Assembly: GCA_949127925.1 (NCBI GenBank)
Contig: CASBQX010000047.1
Span: forward strand, 1-19,118
Direction: 5' to 3'
DNA from: Synechococcales cyanobacterium PMM_0002
GTDB lineage: Bacteria; Cyanobacteriota; Cyanobacteriia; Elainellales; Elainellaceae
DNA length: 19,118 bases
Shown one piece after another: positions 1 to 8,500 of this stretch (positions within the stretch are counted from its first letter, which is position 1; each line of letters starts with the position of its first letter). The notes under the pieces are model-generated. The model had not been told where the DNA came from, did not search any database, and saw only the letters and a program-made list of their open reading frames with translations. The translations under genes and the position numbers were made by a program.

Positions 1-1191
1 AGCGACTGCGGCGGTTTGATACCCCGCCGGATGAGGGGCAGTTCGAGCCACCGTCGGGATGGGCGGTGCCGCAACTCCAGCCGCGATCGCCTGTGAACTA
101 ATGGCCGAGGGCAGCAAGCCCATCAGGGTCACCTCTAGCCAGAGCCGAGGCTGCGTCGTATTGCGCACCCGCACCTCGTTTTCTTGCAAACACTTTTGCC
201 CCTGCTGAATCACGCTAATGGCCAGCGTTGCGGCAAACTGACACATTTCTGCCCAAGTAAGCGGTGTAACGGCGGCCAGATCCCCGCGAGCCGGGGCAGT
301 TTTGGCAATGAGCAAATCGCGATAAAAACTGGTCAGATTTTGCAATACAACCAGCGGCTCTCGGCCTCGATCCATCAGGTGGCGGGTGCGATCCAGCACG
401 GCAGCAGGGTCATCACTGGCGATCGCCTTCACTAGCTCTAGCAAATCGCGCTCGGGCACCGCCCCCACCAAATCCCAAACCTTCTCGGTCGAAATTTCGC
501 CCTCAAGCAGGCTCAGTTGGTCTAACAAACTTTCGGCATCGCGCAGCCCGCCCTGGGAAATCTGAGCAATCAGCTGGAGCGCGTCGGTAGCAATGCTAAT
601 CGCTTCTTTCTGGGCAATGCTATCTAAGTGCTGGGCGATCGCATCTAGCGGAATTCGGCGAAAATCAAACCGCTGGCAGCGCGAAATAATCGTCGGCAGC
701 ACCCGCTGGGGATCGGTCGTCGCCAGCACAAACACCACATGCAGCGGCGGCTCCTCTAACGTCTTCAGCAAGGCATTGAAAGCCGCCGAGCTGAGCATGT
801 GGCATTCGTCAATTACGTAAACTTTGTAGCGGCACTGCACCGGGGCAAACTGGGCGCGCTCAATCAGCTCGCGGATATTGTCTACACCCGTATTGCTAGC
901 CGCGTCAATTTCGATCACATCCAGCGCATTGCCCAGCGCAATCATGCGGCAGGCATCGCACTTGCCACAGGGTTTTTCGGTTGGCACTTCACTAGTGAGA
1001 CAGTTGAGCGACTTGGCAAAAATGCGGGCGCTAGAGGTTTTGCCCGTGCCCCGTGCCCCCGTAAATAGGTAGGCAGGCGCAATCCGTTGCTGCCGCAGCG
1101 CATTGGTGAGGGTGGTGGCGATCGCCTCTTGCCCCACCAGTTCAGCAAATGTTTGAGGCCGATATTTATGATGAAGCGGTTCGTAGGTCAC
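1..1191 (-). CDS. dnaX: DNA polymerase III subunit gamma/tau (5' part, runs off the left edge)
   Basis: This is the clamp-loader ATPase that opens and loads the beta sliding clamp at the replication fork. I translated the minus strand from a GTG at 1191; an in-frame stop lies about 24 bases upstream of it. The frame stays open for 397 codons to the window edge. Visible motifs are the N-terminal YRPQTFAELVGQ, Walker A GARGTGKTS (residues 45-53), four zinc cysteines (C64, C75, C78, C81), Walker B VYVIDECHML with D128/E129, and a sensor-1 region containing ISRCQRFDF. The collar domain follows, and at the edge an Ala/Pro-rich linker has begun. The C-terminal tau part is outside the window. Some cyanobacterial dnaX genes carry an intein; none interrupts this part. 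The gene is divergent from por. The identification is near certain, and the GTG start is likely. Confidence 0.95.
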   Translation of the reverse strand, partial: MTYEPLHHKYRPQTFAELVGQEAIATTLTNALRQQRIAPAYLFTGARGTGKTSSARIFAKSLNCLTSEVPTEKPCGKCDACRMIALGNALDVIEIDAASNTGVDNIRELIERAQFAPVQCRYKVYVIDECHMLSSAAFNALLKTLEEPPLHVVFVLATTDPQRVLPTIISRCQRFDFRRIPLDAIAQHLDSIAQKEAISIATDALQLIAQISQGGLRDAESLLDQLSLLEGEISTEKVWDLVGAVPERDLLELVKAIASDDPAAVLDRTRHLMDRGREPLVVLQNLTSFYRDLLIAKTAPARGDLAAVTPLTWAEMCQFAATLAISVIQQGQKCLQENEVRVRNTTQPRLWLEVTLMGLLPSAISSQAIAAGVAAPPIPTVARTAPHPAGYQTAAVA

Positions 1192-1357
1192 AGAGAATCC
1201 AAGGTCAACGGCTCAATCTTTGAGCAGACTGCTTCAATCCTACCAAGCTCTGAGCAAAGCTTTTGTACTATAAGATCAAAGACTTCTAGTCTCAATCGAG
1301 CCAAAAATATGGGGATTAATGGTCTAAAGTTATTGCTTGTGGGTTGAGCAAGCGGTG

Positions 1358-1386
1358 TTGACAAAATTATCTGATGGTCAAATTTT
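1358..1386 (+). promoter_or_regulatory. Candidate sigma-70-type promoter for por
   Basis: A perfect TTGACA lies at 1358-1363. About 17 bases downstream, in AT-rich sequence, is only a weak -10 match (AATTTT, three of six positions). If used, it would give a por leader of roughly 155 nt. This rests on sequence similarity alone, and the weak -10 keeps confidence low. Confidence 0.3.
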
Positions 1387-1486
1387 AACTTTCTTTGTAA
1401 AAGTGCGGCAAAACTGCATTTTTATAAAAAAATATTAGAAAGTAATTGGTGTGCGCCTTCAGATAACTGCAATTTATTGCAACTAT

Positions 1487-1523
1487 CCAAGGCAATCAAT
1501 CCAAGGCAATCAATCCAATCAAT
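1487..1523. repeat. 14-bp tandem repeat upstream of por
   Basis: The unit CCAAGGCAATCAAT occurs twice back to back (1487-1500 and 1501-1514). A partial third unit, CCAATCAAT, follows at 1515-1523. The array ends 26 bases before the por ATG, so it lies in the por leader. It could be a slippage product or a binding-site array; nothing in the sequence decides between them. Confidence 0.8.
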
Positions 1524-1549
1524 AGAGTTTTAGCAAGAGTTTGCGCAAA

Positions 1550-2509
1550 ATGGAACAACATCAACCGTCAACGGTCGTAATTACAGGTGCCTCATCCGGA
1601 GTTGGATTATATGCAGCCAAAGCCCTGGCCAAGCGAGGATGGCATGTGGTGATGGCCTGTCGAGATTTGCCCAAAGCGGAACGGGTTGCCCAAGAAGTTG
1701 GCATGGCACCCGGCAGCTACACCGTGATGCACCTTGATCTGGGTGATTTAAGCAGCGTCCGCCAATTCGTCACCACATTTCGCGATAGTGGAAAATCGCT
1801 AGATGCCCTCGTGTGCAATGCCGCTATCTACATGCCATTGCTCAAAGCCCCGCTCTACAGCCCCGATGGGTATGAGCTGAGCGTTGCCACCAACCACCTC
1901 GGCCATTTCCTGTTGTGCAATTTAATGATGGATGATTTGAAGCACTCGGGATCGGGCGATCCCCGACTGGTGATTTTGGGCACCGTTACCCACAACCCCG
2001 ATGAACTAGGTGGCAAAATTCCGCCGCGCCCCGACCTAGGCAACTTTGAAGGGTTTGAAGCGGGCTTCAAGGCACCGATCACCATGATTAACGGCAAGGC
2101 GTTTGAACCCGTCAAAGCCTACAAAGACAGCAAGGTGTGCAATGTGCTGACCATGCGCGAGCTGCATCGGCGCTATCACGACGCCACCGGGATCACATTT
2201 AGCTCACTCTACCCGGGCTGCGTGGCCGACACGCCGCTGTTCCGCAACCACTATCCGCTGTTCCAAAAAATCTTCCCCTGGTTCCAAAAGAACATCACGG
2301 GGGGCTACGTGTCTCAGGAGCTTTCGGGCGAACGGGTCGCCATAGTGGTGGCCGACCCAGACTATAAGCAATCGGGCGCGTACTGGAGCTGGGGCAACCG
2401 CCAGAAGAAAGACGGCAAGTCGTTTGTGCAAACGGTATCCCCCCAAGCCCGCGATGATGAAAAAGCACAGCGGATGTGGGACACCAGCGCCAAATTGGTA
2501 GGGCTTTAA
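1550..2509 (+). CDS. por: Light-dependent protochlorophyllide reductase (LPOR)
   Basis: LPOR reduces the C17=C18 double bond of protochlorophyllide with NADPH and light, giving chlorophyllide in chlorophyll synthesis. The protein (319 aa) is an SDR-fold enzyme that closely matches cyanobacterial LPOR along its length. It has the NADPH-binding TGASSGVG (residues 12-19), the CNAA motif, ELSVATNHLGHFLLCNL, the catalytic YKDSK (Y191, K195) and C224 in LYPGCVADT. These correspond to Y193, K197 and C226 of Synechocystis. FPWFQKN and the terminal AQRMWDTSAKLVGL are also family features. I chose the ATG at 1550 because AAGAG sits about 10 bases upstream; an in-frame TTG at 1541 would add three residues but has no spaced ribosome site. 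The gene stands alone, divergent from dnaX and convergent with obg. Confidence 0.96.
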   Translation: MEQHQPSTVVITGASSGVGLYAAKALAKRGWHVVMACRDLPKAERVAQEVGMAPGSYTVMHLDLGDLSSVRQFVTTFRDSGKSLDALVCNAAIYMPLLKAPLYSPDGYELSVATNHLGHFLLCNLMMDDLKHSGSGDPRLVILGTVTHNPDELGGKIPPRPDLGNFEGFEAGFKAPITMINGKAFEPVKAYKDSKVCNVLTMRELHRRYHDATGITFSSLYPGCVADTPLFRNHYPLFQKIFPWFQKNITGGYVSQELSGERVAIVVADPDYKQSGAYWSWGNRQKKDGKSFVQTVSPQARDDEKAQRMWDTSAKLVGL

Positions 2510-2519
2510 GAAAGACGCG

Positions 2520-2615
2520 ATTAATCGCAGACACACGGTAGAGACGCGATTAATCGCGTCTTCAATTAATCGCAGACACATTGTAGAGACGCGATTAATC
2601 GCGTCTCTACAATGT
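2520..2615. repeat. Two tandem 45-bp units with perfect palindromes; probable bidirectional terminator
   Basis: Units 2520-2564 and 2565-2609 match at about 41 of 45 positions. Each contains a palindrome centred on GCGATTAATCGC. The first has a 20-bp perfect core (2542-2561). The second extends to a 38-bp perfect palindrome (2578-2615). A further half-unit overlaps the por stop region at about 2512. Related palindromes are common dispersed repeats in cyanobacterial genomes. The position, 11 bases after por and 12 bases before the obg stop, fits a shared terminator for convergent genes, but there is no clear T-run, so that role is inferred. Confidence 0.75.
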
Positions 2616-2626
2616 ATGAGCAACAC

Positions 2627-3724
2627 CTACAGAATCGGCGATCGCCCTACGGCGGCTAACGGCTCTAGGGCGATCGCCTCCACTCCACTTTTTAGCTCAC
2701 CGTCCGGAAGAGTCACCGATTCTGGCGCAATTTGGTCTAGCTGATGCCAGATTTCTTGCAGCATCGGCTCTAGGCCAATCCGCGCCACCGCAGAAATGAC
2801 GAACACCGGGGCAGGACTCAACTCACGCAGTTGGGTGGCGATCGCCTCCACCATGTCCATGTCGCCGGCCAGTGCATCCACCTTATTGAGCGCAATCACC
2901 TGGGGGCGGCTGGGCAATCCGCGACCATAGGCATCTAGCTCAGCTTGAATGGTGTGGTAGGTGGCGATCGGGTCTTCCTGGGTGGCGTCAATCAAATGCA
3001 GCAGCACACGGGTGCGTTCAATGTGGCGCAAAAAGTCGTGCCCCAGGCCAATGCCCATGTGCGCCCCCTCAATTAGTCCAGGGATATCGGCAAACACAGT
3101 GCCATCTCCCGACGGCTTGCGCACCACGCCCAGGTTTGGCACCAGCGTCGTAAACGGATAATCAGCTACCTTAGGACGGGCGGAAGACAAAGAGGAAATC
3201 AAGGTAGACTTACCCGCATTGGGTAGGCCAATAATGCCAACCTCGGCCAGCAGCTTTAGCTCTAGCCGAATCTTACGCTGTTCGCCAAGTGAACCAGGGA
3301 AAGCGTTTTCAGGAGCACGGTTGTGATTGCTGAGAAAACAGGCATTGCCCAGTCCGCCTTTGCCACCTTTAGCAATCAGCAGGGTTTGACCCGGCTCAAT
3401 CAGGTCTCCCAACAGTTCATCCGTTTCGGCATCATAAATCGTCGTGCCGCAGGGAATCTGAATGATCCGGTCTTCGCCAGACGCTCCGGTCATGTTTTTG
3501 GTACCACCGCGCTCCCCAGATTCTGCCTTAAAAATGCGGGAATACCTGAAGTCCAGCAGGGTTTGCAAGTTCTCATCAGCCACCAGTAGAATAGAGCCAC
3601 CGCGCCCACCATTGCCGCCAGACGGCCCTCCAGCAGGCACATATTTCTCGCGGCGGAAGGCTACTTTGCCATCGCCCCCATTGCCTGCCAATACTTCAAC
3701 TTCCGCCTGGTCGATAAACTGCAT
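2627..3724 (-). CDS. obg: GTPase Obg (ObgE/CgtA), ribosome assembly
   Basis: Obg is an essential GTPase that binds the large ribosomal subunit during late assembly and links it to stress signalling. The 365-aa protein starts at the ATG at 3724 with the typical glycine-rich Obg domain (residues 1-158; for example NGGDGKVAFRREKYVPAGGPSGG and KGGKGGLGN). The G domain follows: G1 GLPNAGKST at 166-174, switch I with PFTTLVPNLG, G3 DIPGL at 213-217, G4 NKVD at 280-283, and G5 ISA near 308. The C-terminal tail is short, and no OCT domain is recognisable, as in some other cyanobacterial Obg proteins. The stop TAG is at 2627-2629. The gene converges on por. Its upstream spacer contains a 33-bp hairpin but no obvious operon partner. 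Confidence 0.96.
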   Translation of the reverse strand: MQFIDQAEVEVLAGNGGDGKVAFRREKYVPAGGPSGGNGGRGGSILLVADENLQTLLDFRYSRIFKAESGERGGTKNMTGASGEDRIIQIPCGTTIYDAETDELLGDLIEPGQTLLIAKGGKGGLGNACFLSNHNRAPENAFPGSLGEQRKIRLELKLLAEVGIIGLPNAGKSTLISSLSSARPKVADYPFTTLVPNLGVVRKPSGDGTVFADIPGLIEGAHMGIGLGHDFLRHIERTRVLLHLIDATQEDPIATYHTIQAELDAYGRGLPSRPQVIALNKVDALAGDMDMVEAIATQLRELSPAPVFVISAVARIGLEPMLQEIWHQLDQIAPESVTLPDGELKSGVEAIALEPLAAVGRSPIL

Positions 3725-3974
3725 GACCCAATCCGCAAACGTCCCTTTCTGATGGTAGGCGATCGCTCCCCTCTCAGTGTGGATAAATTAAGATTGAGGA
3801 TAAAACACGCCTTGACGGTTCAAATATCCTGAGGGTGTTTGAACCGTTCGATGGCTGGGAGCAAAATGGGATCGATCCTCAACGTTTGGGGACTTTGAAT
3901 GCTCGGTGCCCCAAACTGCTCCTCTGGTGTCCAGGCTGGGATCTAGGCAAGAGTTTGATGTTTAACCGGACACT
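3725..3974. other. Spacer upstream of obg with a near-perfect hairpin at 3815-3847
   Basis: This 250-base spacer holds the obg promoter (minus strand) and no credible gene. It has one clear structure. Arms 3815-3829 and 3833-3847 (15 nt each, beginning ACGGTTCAAA and ending TTTGAACCGT) pair through all 15 positions, counting two G-T wobbles, around a 3-nt TGA loop. It has no T-run on either side, so it does not look like a standard terminator. It sits about 90 bases upstream of the obg start and could be an operator, a leader hairpin or a small repeat. Confidence 0.55.
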
Positions 3975-4139
3975 ATGACCGAACGATTGACAGGCAAAGT
4001 AGCAATCGTGACGGGAGCCTCTTCTGGAATTGGGAAAGCAACGGCTCCCGCCGCTGCAAGGGCGGGAGCCAAGGCGGCGATCGCCCACGAACAGATGGAA
4101 AGCGGCGGGGCGATCGGGAAGCTGATTGTGGAGCTGTAG
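3975..4139 (+). pseudogene. N-terminal remnant of a short-chain dehydrogenase/reductase
   Basis: An ATG at 3975 opens a 54-codon frame ending with TAG at 4137-4139. The first 35 residues are a textbook SDR start: LTGKVAIVTGASSGIGKATA, containing the TGxxxGIG dinucleotide-binding motif, then an alanine-rich helix ending in AGAKAAIA. After that, similarity to SDR enzymes fades and the frame stops. Full-length SDRs are about 250 aa, so the NNAG and YxxxK catalytic regions are absent. No ribosome site is apparent. I read it as a decayed leftover; a made peptide of 54 aa could not be an enzyme. It is unrelated in sequence detail to the intact por nearby. The last two codons overlap the 17-bp tandem repeat that follows. 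Confidence 0.75.
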
Positions 4140-4198
4140 CAATCATGGAGCTGTAGCAATCATGGCGCTGTAGCAATCATGGCGCTGTAGCGATCGCC
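4131..4198. repeat. 17-bp tandem repeat, four units
   Basis: Units start at 4131, 4148, 4165 and 4182. The first two are identical (GAGCTGTAGCAATCATG), the third differs by one base, and the fourth ends in a HIP1-like CGATCGCC. The array begins inside the end of the SDR remnant and supplies its stop codon. It probably arose by replication slippage. Confidence 0.85.
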
Positions 4199-4213
4199 GC
4201 CACGCCATCAGCA

Positions 4214-4275
4214 GGCATAGCATTTGGGCAATATATTGTAGAAATATCCAAGTATTGCTGGCCAAATGCTATGCC
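4214..4275. repeat. 62-bp inverted repeat with perfect 14-bp arms
   Basis: GGCATAGCATTTGG (4214-4227) pairs perfectly with CCAAATGCTATGCC (4262-4275). Inside, GCAATA and TATTGC extend the stem, and a CAATATATTG palindrome lies at 4229-4238. It ends 8 bases from the stop of the minus-strand gene at 4284-4580, so it could terminate that gene, although no T-run follows. The arm length and compact size also fit a tiny non-autonomous element. I see no clear target-site duplication. Confidence 0.7.
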
Positions 4276-4283
4276 CTATACCC

Positions 4284-4580
4284 CTACTGACGTCGCCGCC
4301 GTCGGGTGAGAATGCTGACGACTTCACTGGGATTGGCAGCAGGCAGCAAACTGCTCCAATCGTTGGCATTGGCAAAACCCCGGCTATGCAGATCGTGGAT
4401 GGTTTCGCGTACCCAAGTGGGGCTGCTAATTAGCAAGATCCGCATCTGCTCTTGGCCGGGTGACAAAGGATTGAAGTAGAGCGGCAAAATTAGCGGCAAA
4501 GGGCGAATTTCATCCTCATCCTCATTCTCGCCATCTGTCAAAAAGCTGCGGGCAATGGGCGCGTCAAACATCTCAATCAT
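4284..4580 (-). CDS. Small conserved cyanobacterial protein of unknown function
   Basis: This is a 98-aa protein with no catalytic motif that I recognise. The centre reads PLPLILPLYFNPL, then RILLISSPTWVRETIHDLHSRGFANANDWSSLLP, and the end is SEVVSILTRRRRRQ. The pattern of a short beta strand, a Trp-containing helix and a basic tail recalls small hypothetical proteins conserved in cyanobacteria. I chose the ATG at 4580 because a strong AGGAGA (4593-4588) lies 7 bases upstream. The frame is open 20 codons further (to 4640), but that stretch has no good start signal. The acidic segment near residues 16-26 (ENEDEDE) and the five terminal arginines, with one glutamine, give it opposite charge at its two ends. 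It stands alone, and function cannot be assigned. Confidence 0.75.
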   Translation of the reverse strand: MIEMFDAPIARSFLTDGENEDEDEIRPLPLILPLYFNPLSPGQEQMRILLISSPTWVRETIHDLHSRGFANANDWSSLLPAANPSEVVSILTRRRRRQ

Positions 4581-4988
4581 TGGGGATTCTCCTGCATTGG
4601 GTAAGAGTAAACCCCAAAAACCTAGCCACCCCGTTTCCATTGGAAAGTAGGGTGGCTAGAGAATGCTATCATTCCCAATTAGCCGCCAAACTGCCATAAC
4701 AGTTGGGGGTTAGCCGCTCAATGTTGGGTCTAACAGCATTGGGCGGTGCTAGTTTTTTGGAGCGAAACGGGTTGCTCGACTGCGGAGTCGTTTGACAACC
4801 TTAATTTGAAAGAATACGCGCATACTCGTGTCCTTGTCAATGCCTGAATTGTCGGATTGTGGGGGGCGATCGCTGACCAAGCATTTAGACGATCCAGGCT
4901 AGGTTCTCATGATCAGCGTTGGGGAATGCAGACTACAGATCAAGAAATACGACAAAGTCTTCCACACCCATCGAAAAGCGCCTAGCAT
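4581..4988. other. Intergenic region with a terminator-like hairpin
   Basis: No gene is visible here. It must contain the promoter for the minus-strand gene ending at 4284. The one clear structure is the hairpin at 4714-4746 with a nearby T-run, listed separately. A HIP1 site lies near 4867. Confidence 0.5.
4714..4758 (+). terminator. Possible rho-independent terminator (plus orientation)
   Basis: CCGCTCAATGTTG (4714-4726) pairs with CAGCATTGGGCGG (4734-4746) over 13 positions, two of them G-T wobbles, around a 7-nt loop. Six T residues follow at 4753-4758, 6 bases after the stem. That gap is longer than usual, and no plus-strand gene lies directly upstream, so the role is uncertain. It may mark the edge of a lost gene. 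Confidence 0.35.
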
Positions 4989-5302
4989 GGCAGAAACTTT
5001 CTGCCGATCCACTCCATTCGAGGATGATTTATAGAAACTTTCCTTATCTCTATCTAAGGCTACCGTGTACACACATCTCGGACAAGGTATCAACATACTG
5101 CGAGATCCCCCTAAATCCCCCTTAAAAAAGGGGGACTTTGAATCCGGCTCCCCCTTTTTTAAGGGGGGTTGGGGGGAATCAAACCCAGTTGAGGCTAGAT
5201 CAGAAGACTTGTGTGTACACGGTAGCTATCTAAGTTGGGTAGAGCTGGAGAAACTTTCTTCAGATCCACCCAATTTGGGGATGTGATCAGAAAGTTTCTG
5301 CC
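4989..5302. repeat. 314-bp nested inverted-repeat element
   Basis: Three inverted repeats are nested inside one another. The outer arms GGCAGAAACTTTCTG (4989-5003) and its complement (5288-5302) match over 15 bases. The middle arms CTACCGTGTACACACA (5060-5075) and its complement (5210-5225) match over 16. The inner arms are CCCCCTTAAAAAAGGGGGA (5117-5135) and its complement (5149-5167). Between the outer and middle arms, both sides carry related blocks (GAAACTTTCT, GATCCAC and GGATG) in the same order. The right block (5253-5301) can also fold on itself. Open frames here are by-products of the repeats. The layout suggests a palindromic, MITE-like element with another fold-back repeat inserted in it. 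Confidence 0.7.
5105..5180. repeat. C-rich/G-rich fold-back repeat (inner part of the nested element)
   Basis: Runs of C, then TTAAAAAA, then G (5117-5135) face their exact complement at 5149-5167 across a 13-nt loop. Weaker pairing extends outward through CCCCCTAAAT on the left and GGTTGGGGGG on the right. This type of fold-back, with ccctaaatccccc, is a familiar dispersed repeat in cyanobacterial spacers. Confidence 0.75.
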
Positions 5303-5540
5303 TAATAAGTTGTTATGCCGCAAGTCCTCGGTGGGGGCGTGACCCGAGAGGTAATTGGTGAGATTCGTTGGCGTAGCCTGTGCGTAGCAGGTATCGCCCA
5401 CCTCAATTCAGATGCTTGTCAATCCAGCTTTCCAAGTTTGATGATCCGGAACCCAGCCTATGAGTCAGAATCAAGATAGGTGGGAATACTGAGCCTTAGC
5501 CCTCAATTGAACCAGGCTTCATGGTTCCGGGAGTTACTCT
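5303..5540. other. Leader region of the restriction-modification gene
   Basis: There is no gene in this stretch. It contains a copy of the TTGGCGTAGCCT dispersed repeat (TCGTTGGCGTAGCCT at 5365-5379, followed by a CCTG/CAGG hairpin). It also contains a short inverted repeat, GAACCA (5509-5514) and TGGTTC (5522-5527), directly before the ribosome site GGGAG (5529-5533). That small palindrome could be an operator or could affect translation of the R-M gene; this is a positional inference. Confidence 0.45.
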
Positions 5541-8500
5541 ATGTCTAGATTGCTGGTGACGCAGTACCAGGCGGAGGTCGAAAAAATCATTCGCTATGGC
5601 GGTTCCAAAAAGGAAACCAGCATTCGCAATGCGTTTGAGCGACTGCTGAACGATTACTGCAAGCCCCGTAACTACCTATTAATCCCAGAACTAGACTATA
5701 AGACCAAGTTCAATACAACGGTTTTCCCTGATGGCACGGTGAAGGATGCCATTCGGCTAGAGCATGGCTGGTGGGAGAGCAAAGACCAGTACGATCGCCT
5801 CGACGACGAAATTGAAAAGAAGTTTGCGAAGGGCTACCCCGACGAAAATATTCTGTTTGAAGACTCCCAGACGGCTGTTCTGATTCAGCATAGCCAGGAG
5901 GTTGCCCGTGTCTCAATGAAAGATGCCGAGGCGCTTGATCGGCTGCTGAACGTTTTTGTTGAATATGAACGCGCTGAGGTGCGCGACTTTCGATCGGCGA
6001 TCGTTAAATTCAAAGCAGACATTCCCCATATTCTTGAAGCACTAAGGGCGATTATTGCTCAGCAGGAAGCGAGTAATACCCAATTCCGCGATCGCCGCAA
6101 TACGTTTTTAGAGGTCTGTCGCCAGTCGATTAACCCAGAAATTGAGATTTTCGATATCCATGAGATGTTGATTCAGCACATTCTTACGGAGGATATTTTC
6201 ACCAACATTTTCCATGAGTCGCAGTTTCACCGCGAAAACAATATTGCGCGAGAACTGTCGGAAATCATCAACACCTTTTTTACGGGAACCACGCGCCGCA
6301 ATACGCTCAAGAGCATCGAACACTACTATGCGGTGATTCGTCGCAAGTCTGAGAATATTGCCAACCACCACGAAAAGCAAAAGTTTCTCAAGGCAATTTA
6401 CGAGAATTTTTACAAAGCATACAACCCCAAAGCGGCGGATCGGTTGGGCATTGTTTACACGCCCAATGAAATTGTCCGCTTCATGATTGAAAGCGCCGAT
6501 TATCTGGTGCATAAACACTTTGGCAAACTGTTGAGCGATCCGGGGGTGGAGATTTTAGACCCCTGCACGGGGACGGGCACCTATGTAACGGAACTGATTG
6601 AATATTTGCCTGCGGATAAACTGGAGCATAAATATAAAAACGAGATTCACTGCAATGAAGTGGCAATTTTGCCCTATTACATTGCTAACTTAAATATTGA
6701 ATTTACCTATCAGCAAAAGATGGGCGAATATGAGGAATTTAAGAATATTTGTTTGGTAGATACGTTGGATCACTGTGGGTTTGAAGGCAAGCAGTTTGAT
6801 CTGTTTGCAATGAGTTTGCAGAATACAGCACGAATTCAGCAGCAAAACGATCGCAAGATTTCGGTAATTATTGGCAATCCGCCGTATTTTGCAAATCAAT
6901 CAAATGAAAATGAGAACAATAAAAGTCGTCAGTATCCTGAAATTGACAAATTAATTAAAGCCTCTTATGTCAAGTTTAGTGAATCTCAGAAAACAAAGCG
7001 GTACGATATGTATTCGCGCTTTTTTCGATGGGGAACAGATAGGCTTGGGAAGAATGGCTTGCTGGGATTTATCACAAATTCAAATTTTATAAACTCTAAA
7101 GAAGCTGATGGTTTTAGAAAAGTTATTTCTAAAGAATTTAGTCATATTTATATTGTTGATTTGGGCGGAGATTCACGATCTGGAGATATAACAGGAAGCG
7201 TATTTAATATAAAGGTTGGCGTTGCTATTAGCTTTCTTATTAAGAAAAAAAATGATGGTGATGATAAATGTAAAATCTTTTATTACTCAATATCCAAAGA
7301 TTGTATTGGACTTGAGAAATTGCAACTATTAAAAGATGTTGATTTTGATGAATTACCTTTTGTTCATATTATTCCTGATGAAAATGGGAATTGGATAAAT
7401 ATAGCTGACACAGATTTTGAGAAACATATTTCTTTAATAAATAAAGAAACGAAATTATCTAAATCATCGATAAAAGAAAATGCAATTTTTAAACTTTATT
7501 CGTTAGGAGTCGTAACAAATAGAGATGAATGGGTTTTTGATTTTTCTGTACAGGAATTAATTTTAAAAATCACTTCATTCATTGCGGAATACACAAATGA
7601 GATAGTAAGACTAGCTTCAAGAGGTAAGGACGTAAAAGATGAAGAACTGGGACAATCTATTAAATGGACAAGAGATCTTAAAAAACATTTTCGGAGACGG
7701 ACTAAATTATCTTTTGATGAAAGTCATGTTTTTGAGTGTTTGTATAGACCTTTTGTTAAAAAGTTTTTATATTATGATGCTTATCTCAATGAGATGAGAT
7801 ATCAAATTCCAAATCTTTTCCCTAGCAATAATTCTTCTAACTACGTCATCACATACTCTTCAGGACAAAGAAGTGATTTTGCTGTTTTGGTAACAAACCA
7901 CGTTCCTAGTCTAGATATTTACCTTCCTAATGCTGCTCAATGTCTTGCTCTTTATCGCTACGATGAAAACGGCGATCGCATCGACAACATTACTGATTGG
8001 GGCTTAACTCAATTCCAAACCCACTACAGCGATCGCACCATCACCAAAGAAAATATCTTCCACTACACCTACGCCGTTCTCCACCATCCCGCCTACCGCA
8101 CCAAATACGAACTCAACCTCAAACGCGAATTTCCGCGCCTGCCCTTCTACGCCGACTTCCACCAATGGGCAACCTGGGGCAAAGCCTTAATGGAACTGCA
8201 CCTGAACTATGAGGCGATCGAACCCTACGGACTCACCCGTCAAGACATCGCCAGCAAAGACAAACCCAAAGCCAAACTCAAGGCAGACAAAACCCAAGGC
8301 ATCATCACCCTGGATGAAAACACCCAACTCACGGGCGTGCCCGCGATCGCCTGGGACTACAAACTCGGCAACCGCTCCGCCCTGGAATGGATACTCGACC
8401 AATACAAAGAAAAGAAGCCCAAAGATCCGACGATCGCCAAACTCTTCAACACCTACAAATTTGCCGACTACAAAGAACACGTCATCGACCTATTGCAGCG

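Larger units (their letters stand above)
1192..1549. other. Divergent intergenic region between dnaX and por
   Basis: This 358-base spacer separates the divergent starts of dnaX and por and must hold both promoters. It turns AT-rich between about 1360 and 1450. I see no plausible gene in it; an open frame at 1087-1347 lies mostly opposite dnaX. The recognisable items are a consensus -35 box near 1358 and a 14-bp tandem repeat at 1487, both listed separately. Confidence 0.6.

Noticed and set aside
1..1191. Intein in dnaX
   Set aside because: The reading runs continuously from the start through Walker A, the zinc module and Walker B to the linker, without any inserted sequence.
2538..2615. CRISPR-like array of palindromic repeats
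   Set aside because: There are only two units, no unique spacers of regular length between repeats, and no cas genes nearby; it is a tandem palindromic repeat.
2204..2626. 140-codon minus-strand frame opposite por
   Set aside because: It lies across the por coding sequence and the palindromic repeats, and its peptide is a repeat translation with no protein character.
4728..5322. Possible third attC-like site on the minus strand, with ends at GTCTAAC (4728) and GTTATGC (5316)
   Set aside because: The ends are nearly 600 bases apart. Even after removing the 314-bp repeat element the spacing is far too long, and no inner arms pair.
4899..5401. Open frames of 65-73 codons on both strands in the repeat region
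   Set aside because: They are translations of the nested inverted repeats, with no ribosome sites and similar peptides arising from both arms.
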